From Flaccisagitta enflata (lineage: Eukaryota > Chaetognatha > Sagittoidea > Aphragmophora): a stretch of 64,000 nt of DNA. The notes beneath the pieces are model-generated. The model saw only the letters and a list, made by a program, of their open reading frames with translations, did no database searches and was not told the DNA's origin. Position numbers and translations under genes: made by a program. The stretch is from NCBI GenBank assembly GCA_965153355.1, contig OZ231127.1:43710001-43774000 (forward strand), written 5' to 3'. Positions 24,855 to 36,950 of this stretch are shown here, one piece after another. How positions within the stretch are numbered: the stretch's first letter is position 1; each line of letters starts with the position of its first letter.

Positions 24855-25291
24855 GCAGGGCAGCGGCCCCAAAGGGCCGATGTCCTGTAGAACACAGGGG
24901 GGAATTTCCATACGTCCTGAGGAGGCACATTTCTGGCAATAGATGACTGATTCAGGCCAAAGAAGGCATATTTGAAGGCTGGAGGGCAGAATTGAGGCTT
25001 TGAGAGTGGATTTGAGGTTTGGAGGGCAAATTTGAGCCACAGAGGGCTGATCTGATGCTTGGAGGCCTAGTTGAAGGTCTGGAGGGCAGATCTGAGGTCT
25101 GTAGGTCAGATTTGAGGAAGGGGATGATTTGAAGCCTAGAAGGCTGATTTGAGGCCTGGAGGGCTAAATTTAGGGCTGGGAGGGCAAATTTGAGGCCTTG
25201 ATGGCCAACGGGGGGGGGGACGGAAGGGACGGACGGACGGACGGACGGACGGACATATGGAAATTCCCCCCTGTGTTCTAGAGAGACATCG
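24855..25291. repeat. Minisatellite-bearing inverted element, full copy 2
   Basis: The left arm GCAGCGGCCCCAAAGGGCCG, TGTCCTGTAGAACACAGGGG and the right arm GGAAATTCCCCCCTGTGTTC enclose GATTTGAGG-type units and a (GGAC)n. It follows copy 1 in tandem. Confidence 0.75.
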
Positions 25292-25297
25292 AGAGAG

Positions 25298-25341
<44 letters not shown>

Positions 25342-25575
25342 TAGGACTTTTGCGCTATGAAAAAGATAATCATGACATAAAAAAATTCATGCGGTGGAGG
25401 CTGCGCTGATTACATTTAATGGTTGTAATTGGTTATAACTATGGTTATATAAAATACATTGTTGGTATGAAATGCCACCTCTGTCGGTGAGCATACACTG
25501 TATCTCATTGTTAAGAAGCGCAGTCTGCATGTAGGGTTTAGCGAGCGAGTGAGCGAGAGAGAGAAAGAGAGAGAG

Positions 25576-25663
<88 letters not shown>
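25291..25663. repeat. (AG)n and (AG)n(GT)n microsatellites
   Basis: (AG) at 25295-25336, and a compound (AG)(GT) at about 25556-25663. Confidence 0.95.
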
Positions 25664-25666
<3 letters not shown>

Positions 25667-25816
25667 GCATGTGTATCCCCGCCCACGAATCTATGGCCTG
25701 CAAGGAAAATATATGCACGCGCTTTATTTAGCTGAGGAGCGGAGAAAAAAAATTCGCGTGCGCCGTTCAATCATCCGCGAGCGATCGTGAACAGAATAAC
25801 TCAACACAGCTTCACC

Positions 25817-26180
<364 letters not shown>

Positions 26181-26569
26181 ACAGATATGTAAAAGCCAAG
26201 GCTAGTTCAAAATCTATTTATGGCTAAATGAAATTGTTTTCTTTCTAAACAAAATTTACTACATGAAATATCCGGATACTAATATTCAAATAAAATATCC
26301 GAATAAGCTGATTAATGCAGACACAATTGAAATTGTAATAAACGCAGATACTTCCACATGAACCTCAAAACAGGATGGGTGGGGGGGCGTTGTAAGATTG
26401 CTTATAGTAAAAGCGTAGAAAGAGTTTAAGATAATTAACAATTAAATACGACAATTATAGATTAAAACAAATTCAGTTCAGACAAATGAATTTTTTTGAA
26501 AGGCGAATACCTGAGTAGTCGGTTCATGCTGAGACAACGAAGGGGTGGAACTGCAACTTCTTCAATAAA

Positions 26570-26815
26570 CTAATGTGCGTGCGCGAGAGATGTTCACTCT
26601 TCAACACATGAACATGCGCACGAGATGAACACGCTTCGATACAGGAACGTGCGCGAGATAACACTCTTAAATAATCGAGCGTGCAAGGGGAAGACGCGCG
26701 CTCATCAGCCAATGAGTGCGCTTGAATGAAAATATCTCCTCAGCTCATGAGCGTGCGGGCAAGAACACACTCTTCAACCAACGTGCCGGAGGGGGCACTC
26801 TTTTTCAACTCGCAT
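26570..26815. repeat. Degenerate minisatellite of about 34 bp
   Basis: About seven diverged units with the pattern (A)CGTGCG-C-GAGA...ACTCTTCAA...ATGA. CpG is frequent compared with surrounding DNA. Confidence 0.55.
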
Positions 26816-27427
26816 TGAACAAAATAACACGTGCGTTTCATGATAAGCAGTCTTGGGAGATCTTAAACAACCGGGAGATTTGGTTCCTTCGTTTCTCGCC
26901 GAAATTCAATTCAGACGAGTACCTCGGAACCCTTTTCAATTCAATTTCATGCTCTATGTATTCCCTGGGTATTGTTAACTCTCGCCATAACAATATGTAT
27001 AAAAAACCTAGTAGTGCAGCGGCAATTGACGTCGCTTATCGTAAGTTCCATGTTACCATCCATATTTATGCTATTTCATTGTTTCAAGGTGCGCCAACGC
27101 ACCTCTATGAAAGGCTCTGTCTCTCCGTCAGTCCACCCGTCCGACACCCTCGAGTGAAAAATCGCAGAAAATCTTTGAACCCACTTAATAACTCATTTTC
27201 GATTGTCGTCGTTGTATTCAACATCATTTTCAGCTTTGGGTAGATCTGATAGGGCTTGAGAATTGAGATAGGTCTCATAAAGCTCGGGAAAGGGTCAGGG
27301 GCACAGGGCAAGGGATAGGTCTAAGAATGCATAACGCCAGGTGCACCGTCCTGGCCCGTGTATCAGGCCTTGTTTGCTCATTCAGCCCAGTGATCTCGCC
27401 ATCTTGCGAGCGAACGAGAGAGAGAGA

Positions 27428-27488
<61 letters not shown>
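27428..27488. repeat. (AC)n microsatellite
   Basis: About 60 bp between terminal exons 9b and 9c. Confidence 0.95.
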
Positions 27489-27496
<8 letters not shown>

Positions 27497-27522
27497 ACAT
27501 ACAATATTGGTAAGTGTTACCA

Positions 27523-27528
27523 TTTATT
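27523..27528 (-). promoter_or_regulatory. Candidate poly(A) signal after exon 9b
   Basis: AATAAA on the gene strand about 170 nt beyond the exon 9b stop, just before an (AC)n/(GT)n run. The hexamer is common by chance in AT-rich DNA. Confidence 0.3.
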
Positions 27529-27699
27529 CAACATTCATCTTGTGAACACATCCGCAAAAAATTTACAAATTTGAAATAAGAGCTATTTTCAAGTAAAATC
27601 TGAATCAGATAATCGCAAGATTGGGATGAATTTCATACTCAGTGATGCTTTTTTGAGTTCCTTTGACATCTATCAAAAAGAGTATCTCTTGTTAATGAC

Positions 27700-27782
27700 T
27701 TAGTAGCCAGACATTTCGTTGAATGTCGACTCCAATTCGATACAAATGCTTTTGTACTTCTCCACCCACTGCATCAGTTCCG
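27700..27782 (-). CDS. TPM: Tropomyosin terminal exon 9, copy b
   Basis: This 83-bp terminal exon encodes ELMQWVEKYKSICIELESTF, then NEMSGY and TAA. It has the classical EKYKSI core and SGY end, with two less usual Trp/Cys positions. The acceptor is CTAAAAG. A possible AATAAA (27523-27528) lies about 170 nt past the stop. Confidence 0.95.
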
Positions 27783-28620
27783 CTTTTAGGGAGGGAAGAA
27801 CAGAAATCATTATGAAGATGTTTTTTTTTCATTATCTGACTTTCATAATGTTAACATTCTATCCCTACAAGTTCTACCAATCATACTCACTAACAAACAA
27901 TGCCCTTATCTATTTTTGGTAGGCATTTGTGTCTTGGGTTAGACTCAGAATTGATGTTTGTTAAGTTAGTTTTGCTATATGGAAAGTTCAGTGAAAGTTC
28001 ACAACTTCACAAGACCCTCTTCCATATTTTTAAGTTCGGGTATAGATTAGTGAGGGATATTGTTACACTTGTCTCAAGCAAAAAATCCGTTGCTGTGACT
28101 TTATCAAAAAATTAAGTTTTAAAAAGCCGTGAATTAATCTACTGTTAGACATAGATGGCTAGAATTAGATATCACTCATCTAAGAACTCTTTCAGCACCT
28201 ATTTCTTTTGATTATTGTTTTGTTTCTCATGCTTAGATTAGTTTCAGAACTATATCAGTTTCTCAGATGTCACTGTGCTTTCGTCAATTAGAAAAACAAA
28301 TGCTCCACTCTTTTTTCCTTTTTTTTTCCTTACCATGCCCATCACTGACTTTGTCATAATAACAAACCTTCCTGGGCCGGATTAACCATCCACTTTCTTG
28401 AGCAGCAGCCCCGAAGGAGACAAAGGGCAATCTGTTTCTCCTTCCATCCATACATCTATATGTCCATAAGTCCGTCTGTACATTTGTCCAACTATCCTAC
28501 CCCCATCCTCAGGGCTCCTTTAGGGCCCACTCTGACCCAAATTCTGCATCAGAGGCTCAAATCCAAGCAAAATGGCCCATATCTTAGCCAGATAACCTTA
28601 ACTCTGATCTGTATGTGTTA

Positions 28621-29005
28621 CTTTTGGGCAGCGGCCCCGAAGGGGTCGATGACCTATGCTTTCACAGATATGGGGAATTTTCTCCTCCTTCTCCTTCTCC
28701 TTCTTCTCCTTCTTTGTACCCCCCCCCCTCCCCCCAGCCTCCAGGCCCATATCTCAGCCTGGAGGCCCATATTCCAGCCTCGAGGCCCAAATCCCAGTCT
28801 TGAGGCCCATATCCCACCCTCAAGGCCCAAATTCCAACCCCAAGGCCCAGATTCCAGTCTCTAGGGATTTGGGCCTCGAGGCTGGAATATGGGCCTCCAG
28901 GCTGAGATCTGGGCCTGGAGGCTGAGGGAGAAGGAAGGAGGAGAAAATTCCCCATATGTGTGAAAGCATAGGTCATCGACCCCTTCAGGGCCGCTGCCCT
29001 GCTCC
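28621..29005. repeat. Minisatellite-bearing inverted element, hairpin copy
   Basis: GGGCAGCGGCCCCGAAGGGG plus TCGATGACCTATGCTTTCAC is repeated inverted at 28921-29005. Even the AAGGCCCAAATCCCAG minisatellite units switch strand near 28862, so the whole copy can fold. Confidence 0.8.
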
Positions 29006-29649
29006 CCCCTCAACTTCAACCACAACCCACTTAAGCAGGGCACGGGTACCGCTGACCATCTAACGCTTTTGCGACTATTTATTTTAGACACAGATTTTGT
29101 CCTCTGAGATGTAGATTATGGCGTCTGAGACCCAGATACTGTCCTCCAAGAACCATGCCCTAGCCTCCAGAAGCCAGATCCTGGCCTTCAAGACCCACAT
29201 CCCGGCCTAAAAAATCTAGATCCTGGCCTCCAAGACCCTGATCCTGGTCTCTCAGACAAAGGTTGAGGCTTCTTAAACCAACTAGAATCCCAGTTTCTAG
29301 GGCCTATCTCATGAACAGACAGATTGAAACATGGACAAATGTTTGAATGGACAAATGGATGGATGGACAGATTCTACCTGTTTCCACAGAACTTTGCCAC
29401 TTTGTTCCCTATGGCGCCACTGCTCTGCCCCTCAACTTTGCTAATAAACCACTCAAGCAGGACATGTGTACCACTAACCAAATACTGCCTTTAGATTGTT
29501 ATTATCTCTTATTTTCTTTTTTCTTCCTCTTGTTTTCTTTTCTTTCCTTTTACCTCAAGGGTCCGGGGCCCCTTGGGGCGCAGGGCCTTAGGGCACTGCC
29601 CCATCTGCCACAAGGTCAATCCGGTCCAGTCTCCATCGCGACATCAAGT

Positions 29650-31620
29650 TTATCACCATTATCACCAATATCACCCTAAACATAATCATCATCAACATCT
29701 TAAGCCTCACCTGCAGCGGAAATGGGTTATCATCTACGACTCAGGTCACCAAGTGTCCCATGATGGAAACGGGTGAAATGGAAAAGAGATAGAACACAGC
29801 AAAACACACGCACCGCAAATCCATGGAAAAAAACAAATAACATGTTTGTGACGTTTTTAATCAATGAAAAGCAATAATTCGTCCGCGAGCAGAGGAAAAT
29901 AAGTAATTACTTAATAATCAATCGATTTTGACACTTATTTTTTGAGAATTACTGTAGAAAGAGAAATCTCAAATCAAAATGCATTCTCAAAATGAAATGA
30001 AATTGGCGTGTCTTTAAAATGTAGAAAGCTGAGATGACTATAAGTCATTGACTATACAACGAAACTACTAAAACTACACAGTATCATCGACTATCATTTC
30101 ACGAAGCATTACATCTCTTTCTCATTGAAAATTTCTTTTTTTCTTTTAATCTTTTTACCTTCAAATTGTTTTAAAAACGGCCAAGAATAGAAACGAAACA
30201 TTGGCATAAACTGCAGAGTACAATTTTGAGGATGAAAAAAATAATCCATTTAAGCGCAAAATAAAAAAAAAAGAGAAATAAAAGATGATAAAAAGACACA
30301 ATAATGGGGGTCATTGATTTCATGTTGGACGCCTCTTATTTTTCATGGCGTTTACTAATAAGAAGAAGTCGCCTTGTAACAGAAAAGGCCACTCTTCTTA
30401 TTACTTTTTTGAACTTGAATGTAATGAAAATGACCGGACAAGCAGAGACATCTCACAGAAGCGGTGAAAAAAAATACATTCAACACAAGCAAAAAATGGC
30501 ATCATAAATATGACTAAGATGAACAAATCTCTCAAGACCATGTGACCATGATTGGTCAAGAACGGTCTCTCTGTTATGTAATACGAGAATTCGACGGTGA
30601 CTTTACTTTGTTAGTTGACAAAATCGTTCTGACCAGATTAAGGAATGTCTTCTACAAAATATTGCTTTACAAGGCCCGGAAACTAGATGACAGGTTAAGA
30701 GTGTTCTTTTTTTCCTCTTTACTAAATGCACCATGCCCATAGTTGTTTCAGCGAAAGAACGATTTCGAATCTTTTTTTATAATACCTGTTATCTTTCAAC
30801 TACAAATAGTCGTAGTCTTTGAGAAACGTTTCTATACTTGTACAAAAATTCCATTTGGGCCATGGAGCTCAATCACAATTTGTTGCATCAGCGTCTGGAA
30901 ACGATAATATTTTTGTAAGGAAAATTCTCATAAGTGCAGAATGTAAGGTGCTTGAATGGAAAATGAATTTTGGTTCATGGAAGAGAGAATAACAGAGAAG
31001 TAGGAATGTATAACTAACGCTTAGAGCGTCATGTATTTCTATCACGTCGTAAAATTCTTTCAAAAATCTAATAACATTGCGGCGTTTGTAGTGAAGTATC
31101 TTTGTAATTTTAATGTAATATCTTTGTAATCTAAGTTCATGAGAATTAAGTTAAGATTCGATCGCAATCAGCCACCCCCCCTTTCCCCCAATAAAAACTG
31201 TTCCGAAGTCGCCTTTAATCAATGACAAGTGGGTCGTGACTTGCGACATTACGATATCTTTGATAGACTCAAATTTTAACCGATTCCTAAGTACATTTTT
31301 TACATGTTTCAAGTCACGAGACGTTACAAAATTTCTTCTTCTAAACGATCTCAGATTATTGAAAACGCCGTGCATAAATAAAATATAAGAAAAAATGGTG
31401 TGAATAAAATTGTCATATCGCAGGGATGATTTAGGATACATCTTGCGTAATTCACAATGTCTTATGTAACATGATTGAAAGATTAGGTTTGTTTTTCTTA
31501 CATTATGTTCACGACTCAGCAATAACCTCAGGATTTCCCTTGAACCATGTGTCAGTTACTTATTAATTGTTCAGTCATCAAAATTTGTGCGAAATTAGAT
31601 GACGAAAAAGGGGAGAAAGA
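29650..31620. other. Intron or 3' flank between exons 9a and 9b; nothing recognised
   Basis: AT-rich. A 123-codon minus-strand open frame at 31151-31522 lacks recognisable features and is not called as a gene. Confidence 0.5.
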
Positions 31621-31625
31621 CGCGA

Positions 31626-31626
<1 letters not shown>

Positions 31627-31722
<96 letters not shown>
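31627..31722. repeat. (TTG)n microsatellite
   Basis: About 96 bp, past the exon 9a stop on the gene strand. Confidence 0.95.
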
Positions 31723-31897
31723 GAGCTTCGTTGCTGCTGCGTATTTTACTCTCAGAAATTTACTCATTATCTTTTTTTTTGGGACAAAGCATGCCGTCTA
31801 TCTGCATGCTGATTCCTGCAGTCCGAACTATTGTCGTACTCGTTGTCGTTGTTGTTGTTGTCGTCGATGTCGTTGTCGTTGTTGTCTTCGTTGTTGT

Positions 31898-31980
31898 TTA
31901 CATCTCCGCCAACTCCGTGAATGCGGTATCCATTTCAGACTGCAGCCTGTTGACTTTTTCTCTCTCCAATTCGTACTCTC
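31898..31980 (-). CDS. TPM: Tropomyosin terminal exon 9, copy a
   Basis: This 83-bp terminal exon has 26 residues after the split codon. It encodes EYELEREKVNRLQSEMDTAF, then TELAEM and TAA. It keeps the length and the (D/E)xxF(T/N)EL core of C-terminal exons but ends AEM instead of the usual SGY or AGY. The C-terminus forms the head-to-tail overlap, so this should change polymer or troponin contacts (inference). A GAC/AAC repeat follows the stop on the gene strand. Confidence 0.9.
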
Positions 31981-32177
31981 CTATTTGATAACAAGTGATC
32001 CACAATAAAATGAAAATCAAAAGCAAACGTGGAGTGGGAAGGGGAGGCGGGGGGGGGGGGGATCGGGGATGGGGAAAGATGGAGCAGAAAGGGCAGAAGA
32101 AATGGACAAATAGAAAGCCGAGAAGGTAAAGAAAGGCGAAGATGAAAATGAGGAATGAGGCGGAGGAGAAGGAAAGG

Positions 32178-32275
32178 AAGAAGAAGAAGAAGAAGAAGAA
32201 GAAGAAGAAGAAGAAGAAGAAGAAGAAGGAAGAAGAAGAAGAAGAAAAAGAAGAAAAAAGAAAAAAAAGCAGCGG
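32178..32275. repeat. (AAG)n microsatellite
   Basis: (CTT)n on the gene strand, about 200 bp upstream of exon 9a. Confidence 0.95.
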
Positions 32276-32444
32276 AAGAAAGAGAAGGGATGGAGCAAGT
32301 GGGAGTTGGGAACAATTTACTCACATCACAGCACACTTGTTTTTCTTGCATGAGAACATTTATATGTACACTAAGTAGGTAAGTAATAAGGTAGTTTGAT
32401 CTGATTTTGGCTACAATATCCCGTTTCTTTTTCACAGGTCTTAC

Positions 32445-32514
32445 TTTCAATTTTGTCGAGATTCTTTTGAAGCATCTCAACCTGGCGCTCGGCTTGATCC
32501 GCTCTTTCCTCCGA
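32445..32514 (-). CDS. TPM: Tropomyosin exon 8, copy b
   Basis: This 70-bp exon has 23 codons plus A. It encodes SEERADQAERQVEMLQKNLD and ends KIE. It ends in A where copy a ends in G, so the split residue with exon 9 changes (Arg rather than Gly with 9a, Thr rather than Ala with 9b and 9c). The acceptor lies 7 nt from a roughly 190-bp TTC/TTTTTC run on the gene strand, which forms its polypyrimidine tract. Confidence 0.93.
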
Positions 32515-32520
32515 CTAAAC

Positions 32521-32710
32521 GAAGAAGCAGAAGAAGAAGAAGAAGAAGAAGAAGAAGAAGAAGAAGAAGAAGAAGAAGAAGAAAAAGAAAAAGAAAAAGA
32601 AAAAGAAAAAGAAAAAGAAAAAGAAAAAGAAAAAGAAAAAGAAGAAGAAGAAGAAAAGGAAAAGATGAATAAAAAGTAAAAGAAAAAGAAAAAGAAAAAG
32701 AAAAAAATGC
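32521..32710. repeat. (AAG)n/(AAAAAG)n microsatellite = exon 8b polypyrimidine tract
   Basis: CTT and CTTTTT units on the gene strand, ending 7 nt before the exon 8b acceptor. Confidence 0.95.
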
Positions 32711-33730
32711 AGAAAAGGAAGAAATTTTTTAAAAGAAGAGAATCCTCGCGCATTGTTGTTTTGTGTCGAATGAAACATAGAGAGCGTGGTGCCAATTGAG
32801 CCACCATTTAGGACGTAAGCGTAGAGTAGTAGAAGATGCAAGAAGAATCGTTGGAAGAGTGGAGGCGAGGATTGTCCCGTTGAGAAGTTTGGAGCGGGCG
32901 ATGGTAGAGTCGACGGTGCAGTGGTGGATCAAGAGTAAAACGACGTTCACAGCAAACACAAAACGTGCGGCACACAACATGAAAAAAAAAAGAAATAGAA
33001 AAAAAGAATTGGCACAATTTTAAGTTCTGGCTTAAAGGGTTTCGCGGTGGGGGAGGGGGGGACGCGGAAACGGCGACCGTGTAACAATTGTAACATCTTA
33101 AAATCATAGATGAAAGAGCGAGATAAAAAGTCGAGGAAATTGAGCATAATCGTAATGGAATCATAAACTAGCACATGGATAAGATCAGTGGTGAAAATGG
33201 TGGGGCATGATAAAAGAAGGCACTGCACACAAGGATGCCAGACTTACCTGTGGATGAAGAGAGGTGAGGGAAACTTTTACTATGACGTTTCGATCTTCAT
33301 TCGCAACAATCAAAGCAATCAATCATTCACAAATCTCAATATCGGAATTCAATCAGTGTGCCAGCGCCAGGACGGTATAATTCATGATAATCCGGCGGTT
33401 TCATGTTTGAGAAAAATGTCACTTGGTCGTGAGGTGTACTTCTGAAGAAAAAAATCTTGCTTGGTTAGTTGCTCCTTAAGGTTTATTCTATGAGTAATTG
33501 AGTATTCTAGTAATCTAAATGGAACATGGACGATTAACCACGTCAGAGGTTGACACTGCATAACGGCATTCGGTCCTGAAAATAGAAATCATTCAGTGAG
33601 TGATGAGAGAAAATCACATGCACAAATGGCAAAAATGGCACAAATCAAGAGAAAACGCTCAGTTGGAAAACTCAACGACAGGCTACCGCGCCAAAGGTGT
33701 AATTGTCGTTGTTGCTGTCTTTTGTGCTAC

Positions 33731-33800
33731 CTTCAAGTTTATCACATTCCTTTTGGAGTTTTCCGGTTTGTCTCTCGCCCTCAGCGGCGCGAGCCTCAGC
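33731..33800 (-). CDS. TPM: Tropomyosin exon 8, copy a
   Basis: This 70-bp exon has 23 codons plus G. It encodes AEARAAEGERQTGKLQKECD and ends KLE, equal to residues 235-258. It retains the AEARA and KLQKE core of the family. A (TTC)n run on the gene strand begins 40 nt upstream of the acceptor. Confidence 0.95.
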
Positions 33801-33839
33801 CTGATTTACCAAGCATCGGTCAATGAGTGATGGGAACGT

Positions 33840-33935
33840 GAAGAAGAAGAAGAAGAAGAAGAAGAAGAAGAAGAAGAAGAAGAAAAAGAAGAAGAAGAAG
33901 GAGAAGAAGAAAGAGAAAAAGGAGAAAAAGAAAAT
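33840..33935. repeat. (AAG)n microsatellite upstream of exon 8a
   Basis: (CTT)n on the gene strand, 40 nt before the exon 8a acceptor. Confidence 0.95.
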
Positions 33936-34587
33936 TACAAGTGATCGAGATGAGGTGATAAAGTTAAGAAATGAAAGTTTAAAACAGAAGGAAGAGAATG
34001 GAGTACATTGTGAGAGGGAACAGAAAATTTTGAAGAGAATGGATTAACTTGACTAAAGAGGTTTACTGTCTACTGATATAAAATTCTAAAGCTTGAGCTT
34101 ATAGAAGATTTTGTTCCAGAATGTAAAAAAAAAACGAACATCCCGGTGACGTTGTTCAGGGAAAATTAGATTAACTCTTTTCATTAATTATTCATGTATA
34201 GAAATGTTGGTTTCTCATGAATACGAGGTTTAATCTAATTCTATTTAACACTCTTCACAAATGAAATTTTAACCCTCCTGACACCGCGAATGTTTTTTTT
34301 TCTCTTTTGTAGGTTTCATCCTGAAAAGAAATATCAAGGAATGACATGTAATGTCCACGACAAAACGGAAAAAAAAACTTTGTTTAATGAGGAGATGCAA
34401 AAGTCAAGAAATGGCAAGACGTGGTCCAATATGACGAAGTCCGACTGAAAAAAAAGTCAAGTCATGTTATAAAACAAATCCAAATGTAAGAGCACACTGC
34501 AATGTTCAAAAATTAGGTTTTAAAAGGACAAAAACAACCGGTCCCAAAACGGCAGGCCCAAACGAAAACTGTTGACTCGAGACTCAC

Positions 34588-34650
34588 GTCCTTGAATCTG
34601 GTGCTGAGATCGCGAATGGTCTCCTCGTAAGACTCTTCGCGGGAAAGGGC
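34588..34650 (-). CDS. TPM: Tropomyosin exon 7, copy b
   Basis: This 63-bp, 21-codon exon runs from CATAAAG to GTGAGT. It encodes ALSREESYEETIRDLSTRFK plus Asp. It keeps YEETIRDL, closer to the mollusc consensus than copy a. Only 118 bp separates it from copy a, and that gap is a TCC-rich tract on the gene strand. So short an intron may make joint splicing difficult, favouring a choice between them. Confidence 0.94.
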
Positions 34651-34677
34651 CTTTATGGAGATGATGGTGATGGTGGG

Positions 34678-34727
34678 GGAGAGGGAGAGGGAGGAGGAGG
34701 AGGAGGAGGAGGAGGAGGAGGAAGAGA
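34678..34727. repeat. (GGA)n tract between exons 7a and 7b
   Basis: (TCC)n on the gene strand, about 28 nt before the exon 7b acceptor. Confidence 0.9.
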
Positions 34728-34768
34728 GATACAGATTAGTTGAAAGATGGAATTTTGGATTTACTTAC

Positions 34769-34831
34769 ACGAGCGAGACGTGCCGTAAGATCACGAATGG
34801 AAAACTCGTAGGAATCCTCGCGGGAGCTCGC
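34769..34831 (-). CDS. TPM: Tropomyosin exon 7, copy a
   Basis: This 63-bp, 21-codon exon in phase 0 runs from GAATAG to GTAAGT. It encodes ASSREDSYEFSIRDLTARLA plus Arg, comparable to ASQREDSYEETIRDLT in molluscs. It lies 118 bp upstream of copy b. Its length is a multiple of three, so phase alone does not force exclusion; heptad continuity probably does. Confidence 0.94.
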
Positions 34832-35142
34832 CTATTCAAAATATTGGGAAGATCGGAAGGGTTCGTTTGTTTTCTTTCTCCACCTTCCATCTTTATTCAC
34901 TCGTTCATTTCTTCACTCATTCTTTCCGTCAATACTTAATTCATTTGTTCATCCACTCGTTCAAGACATATTTTCATTCCTTTGTTCACCCACTCATTCG
35001 AGCCCTATTTTCACGAGATACTCACAATTCATGGATTCTTAGTGCCTATCTTTGTGATATTTTTCATATGATCAATTGGACACAAGGCACGAAATGATTA
35101 AGCCAAATGAAATGATCTATGATGAGTCTTTTTAAGGCGTAC

Positions 35143-35218
35143 CTCAGCCTCGGAAACTTCGAGGGACTTCATGTTGTTGCCGACGACCTTCAACTCTTCC
35201 TCCAACTCTTGGATCTTG
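35143..35218 (-). CDS. TPM: Tropomyosin exon 6
   Basis: This 76-bp exon has one base plus 25 codons. It encodes KIQELEEELKVVGNNMKSLE and ends VSEAE. It is the most conserved block (residues 189-213) and appears once in the main set. GNNMKSLE is typical of lophotrochozoan proteins, where arthropods have GNNLKSLE. A (CT)n run of about 68 bp ends 26 nt upstream of the acceptor on the gene strand. Confidence 0.97.
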
Positions 35219-35237
35219 CTGTTATAGATCAAATGAA

Positions 35238-35243
<6 letters not shown>

Positions 35244-35311
<68 letters not shown>
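35244..35311. repeat. (AG)n microsatellite upstream of exon 6
   Basis: (CT)n on the gene strand, 26 nt before the exon 6 acceptor. Confidence 0.95.
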
Positions 35312-35315
<4 letters not shown>

Positions 35316-35385
35316 TGAACGCTCGAAAATATTTTAGATGAACGGCAAAACGGCAAATAAATCAATCAATTAGTTGAAAACTCAC

Positions 35386-35456
35386 GATTCAGCTGCCTCC
35401 GCGCGCTCCTCCGCCCTTTCCAGATCTCCCTCCAGGACGACCACTTTGCGCGCCAC
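35386..35456 (-). CDS. TPM: Tropomyosin exon 5, copy b
   Basis: This 71-bp exon has 23 codons plus TC. It encodes VARKVVVLEGDLERAEERAE and ends AAE with a split Ser. The VARK start is the more usual animal form, while copy a has ASRR. It has the same phases as copy a, and joining the two breaks the frame, so they are alternatives. CCA and TCC repeats flank the acceptor on the gene strand. Confidence 0.95.
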
Positions 35457-35561
35457 CTCCATGGTGGGGAAAATGGTGGTGGTGATTGATGGTGGTGGTG
35501 GTGGAGGAGGAGGAGGTGGTAAAACGAGGCATGGAACATCACGGCAAAAAAACCGCATGCA

Positions 35562-35562
35562 T

Positions 35563-35619
<57 letters not shown>

Positions 35620-35620
35620 T
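35562..35620. repeat. (AG)n(GACA)n microsatellite
   Basis: Compound run about 105 bp upstream of exon 5b on the gene strand. Confidence 0.9.
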
Positions 35621-36572
35621 ACAAGGTCACTCGGGGACAGTCAGAGACAGAAAGTTAGACAGAGATAGGCACAGAGATACAGAGAGAGAAAAGGAGGAAC
35701 GGGGGCGGGCGACGTCCGCACAAGTCACGGCAAAAAAAAGCAGGAACACAATAAAAGTGAGGAAAACAAAAACATTAGAGTCGGATTGAAAAACATATCA
35801 ATCATTCAAGAGGTGAGTCTGGGGGCTTTGAAAAAAAATGACGAGAATATATCAAAACGACGGATTTTGTTGTTATGCAATATGCATTTAACGGAGGAAA
35901 TGATATCATACGCTCATTTTTTTGAAAATGAGTTTCATTTATGTGCAAATGAAGCATTTATGACATGTCTTTTTTTTTTCAGACAAGCGTCATTCTAAGA
36001 TCCTCAAGCTATCTCATAGGATACATTCTATCATGCTGATCTTAATGTGTTAGGGAAAGAGTTGTCTAGTTTTGCAATCTTATCTGTTCATGTCACAATA
36101 ACCATATGATTGATAATTTCATTTTTGAAAACATTGAGAACGAAACAGATAAAAAATTTCATGAGTGCACATGAAACATTCGGCTTAGATCTTCGATATG
36201 ACGTCATAATATTGATGAATTGCGGAGACAGGCTAATGTAAACATTGTGATATTTCCTCTTCCTCTCGTCCTTTTAATCTAATTTGCATTAGTTAGCCGA
36301 TCCAGACGTTCCTCTTGAAGACTTTCACATTTGATAAAAAGAAGATCATTCAATCTGTTCCCTTCAGTGTCACAAACATTAATGACACTGTATGACAGAG
36401 TGAACGAGTGTATCTCTCAAAGCGTCTAGGAACCGGTCCACGGTACAAACCTTAGTCCCAGCACTATACATTAATTCGAGCTAATGTTTATTCTTTCAGT
36501 AATGCAATTTCACGAAGTGAAAATCTATCCTGATTTTGAACCGAAATTTACATAAAATCAATCTTCATTTCT

Positions 36573-36950
<378 letters not shown>

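Noticed and set aside
26716-27243. 175-codon plus-strand open frame
   Set aside because: It starts inside a minisatellite, crosses unrelated sequence and a repeat fragment, and shows no domain or coding pattern.
30864-30906. TLMQQIVIELHG reading as another terminal exon
   Set aside because: It has a superficial heptad pattern, but the acceptor phase, the length and the C-terminal core do not fit exon 9.
31151-31522. 123-codon minus-strand open frame near exon 9a
   Set aside because: No recognisable features, no heptads, and no splice phases fitting the locus. It is probably chance.
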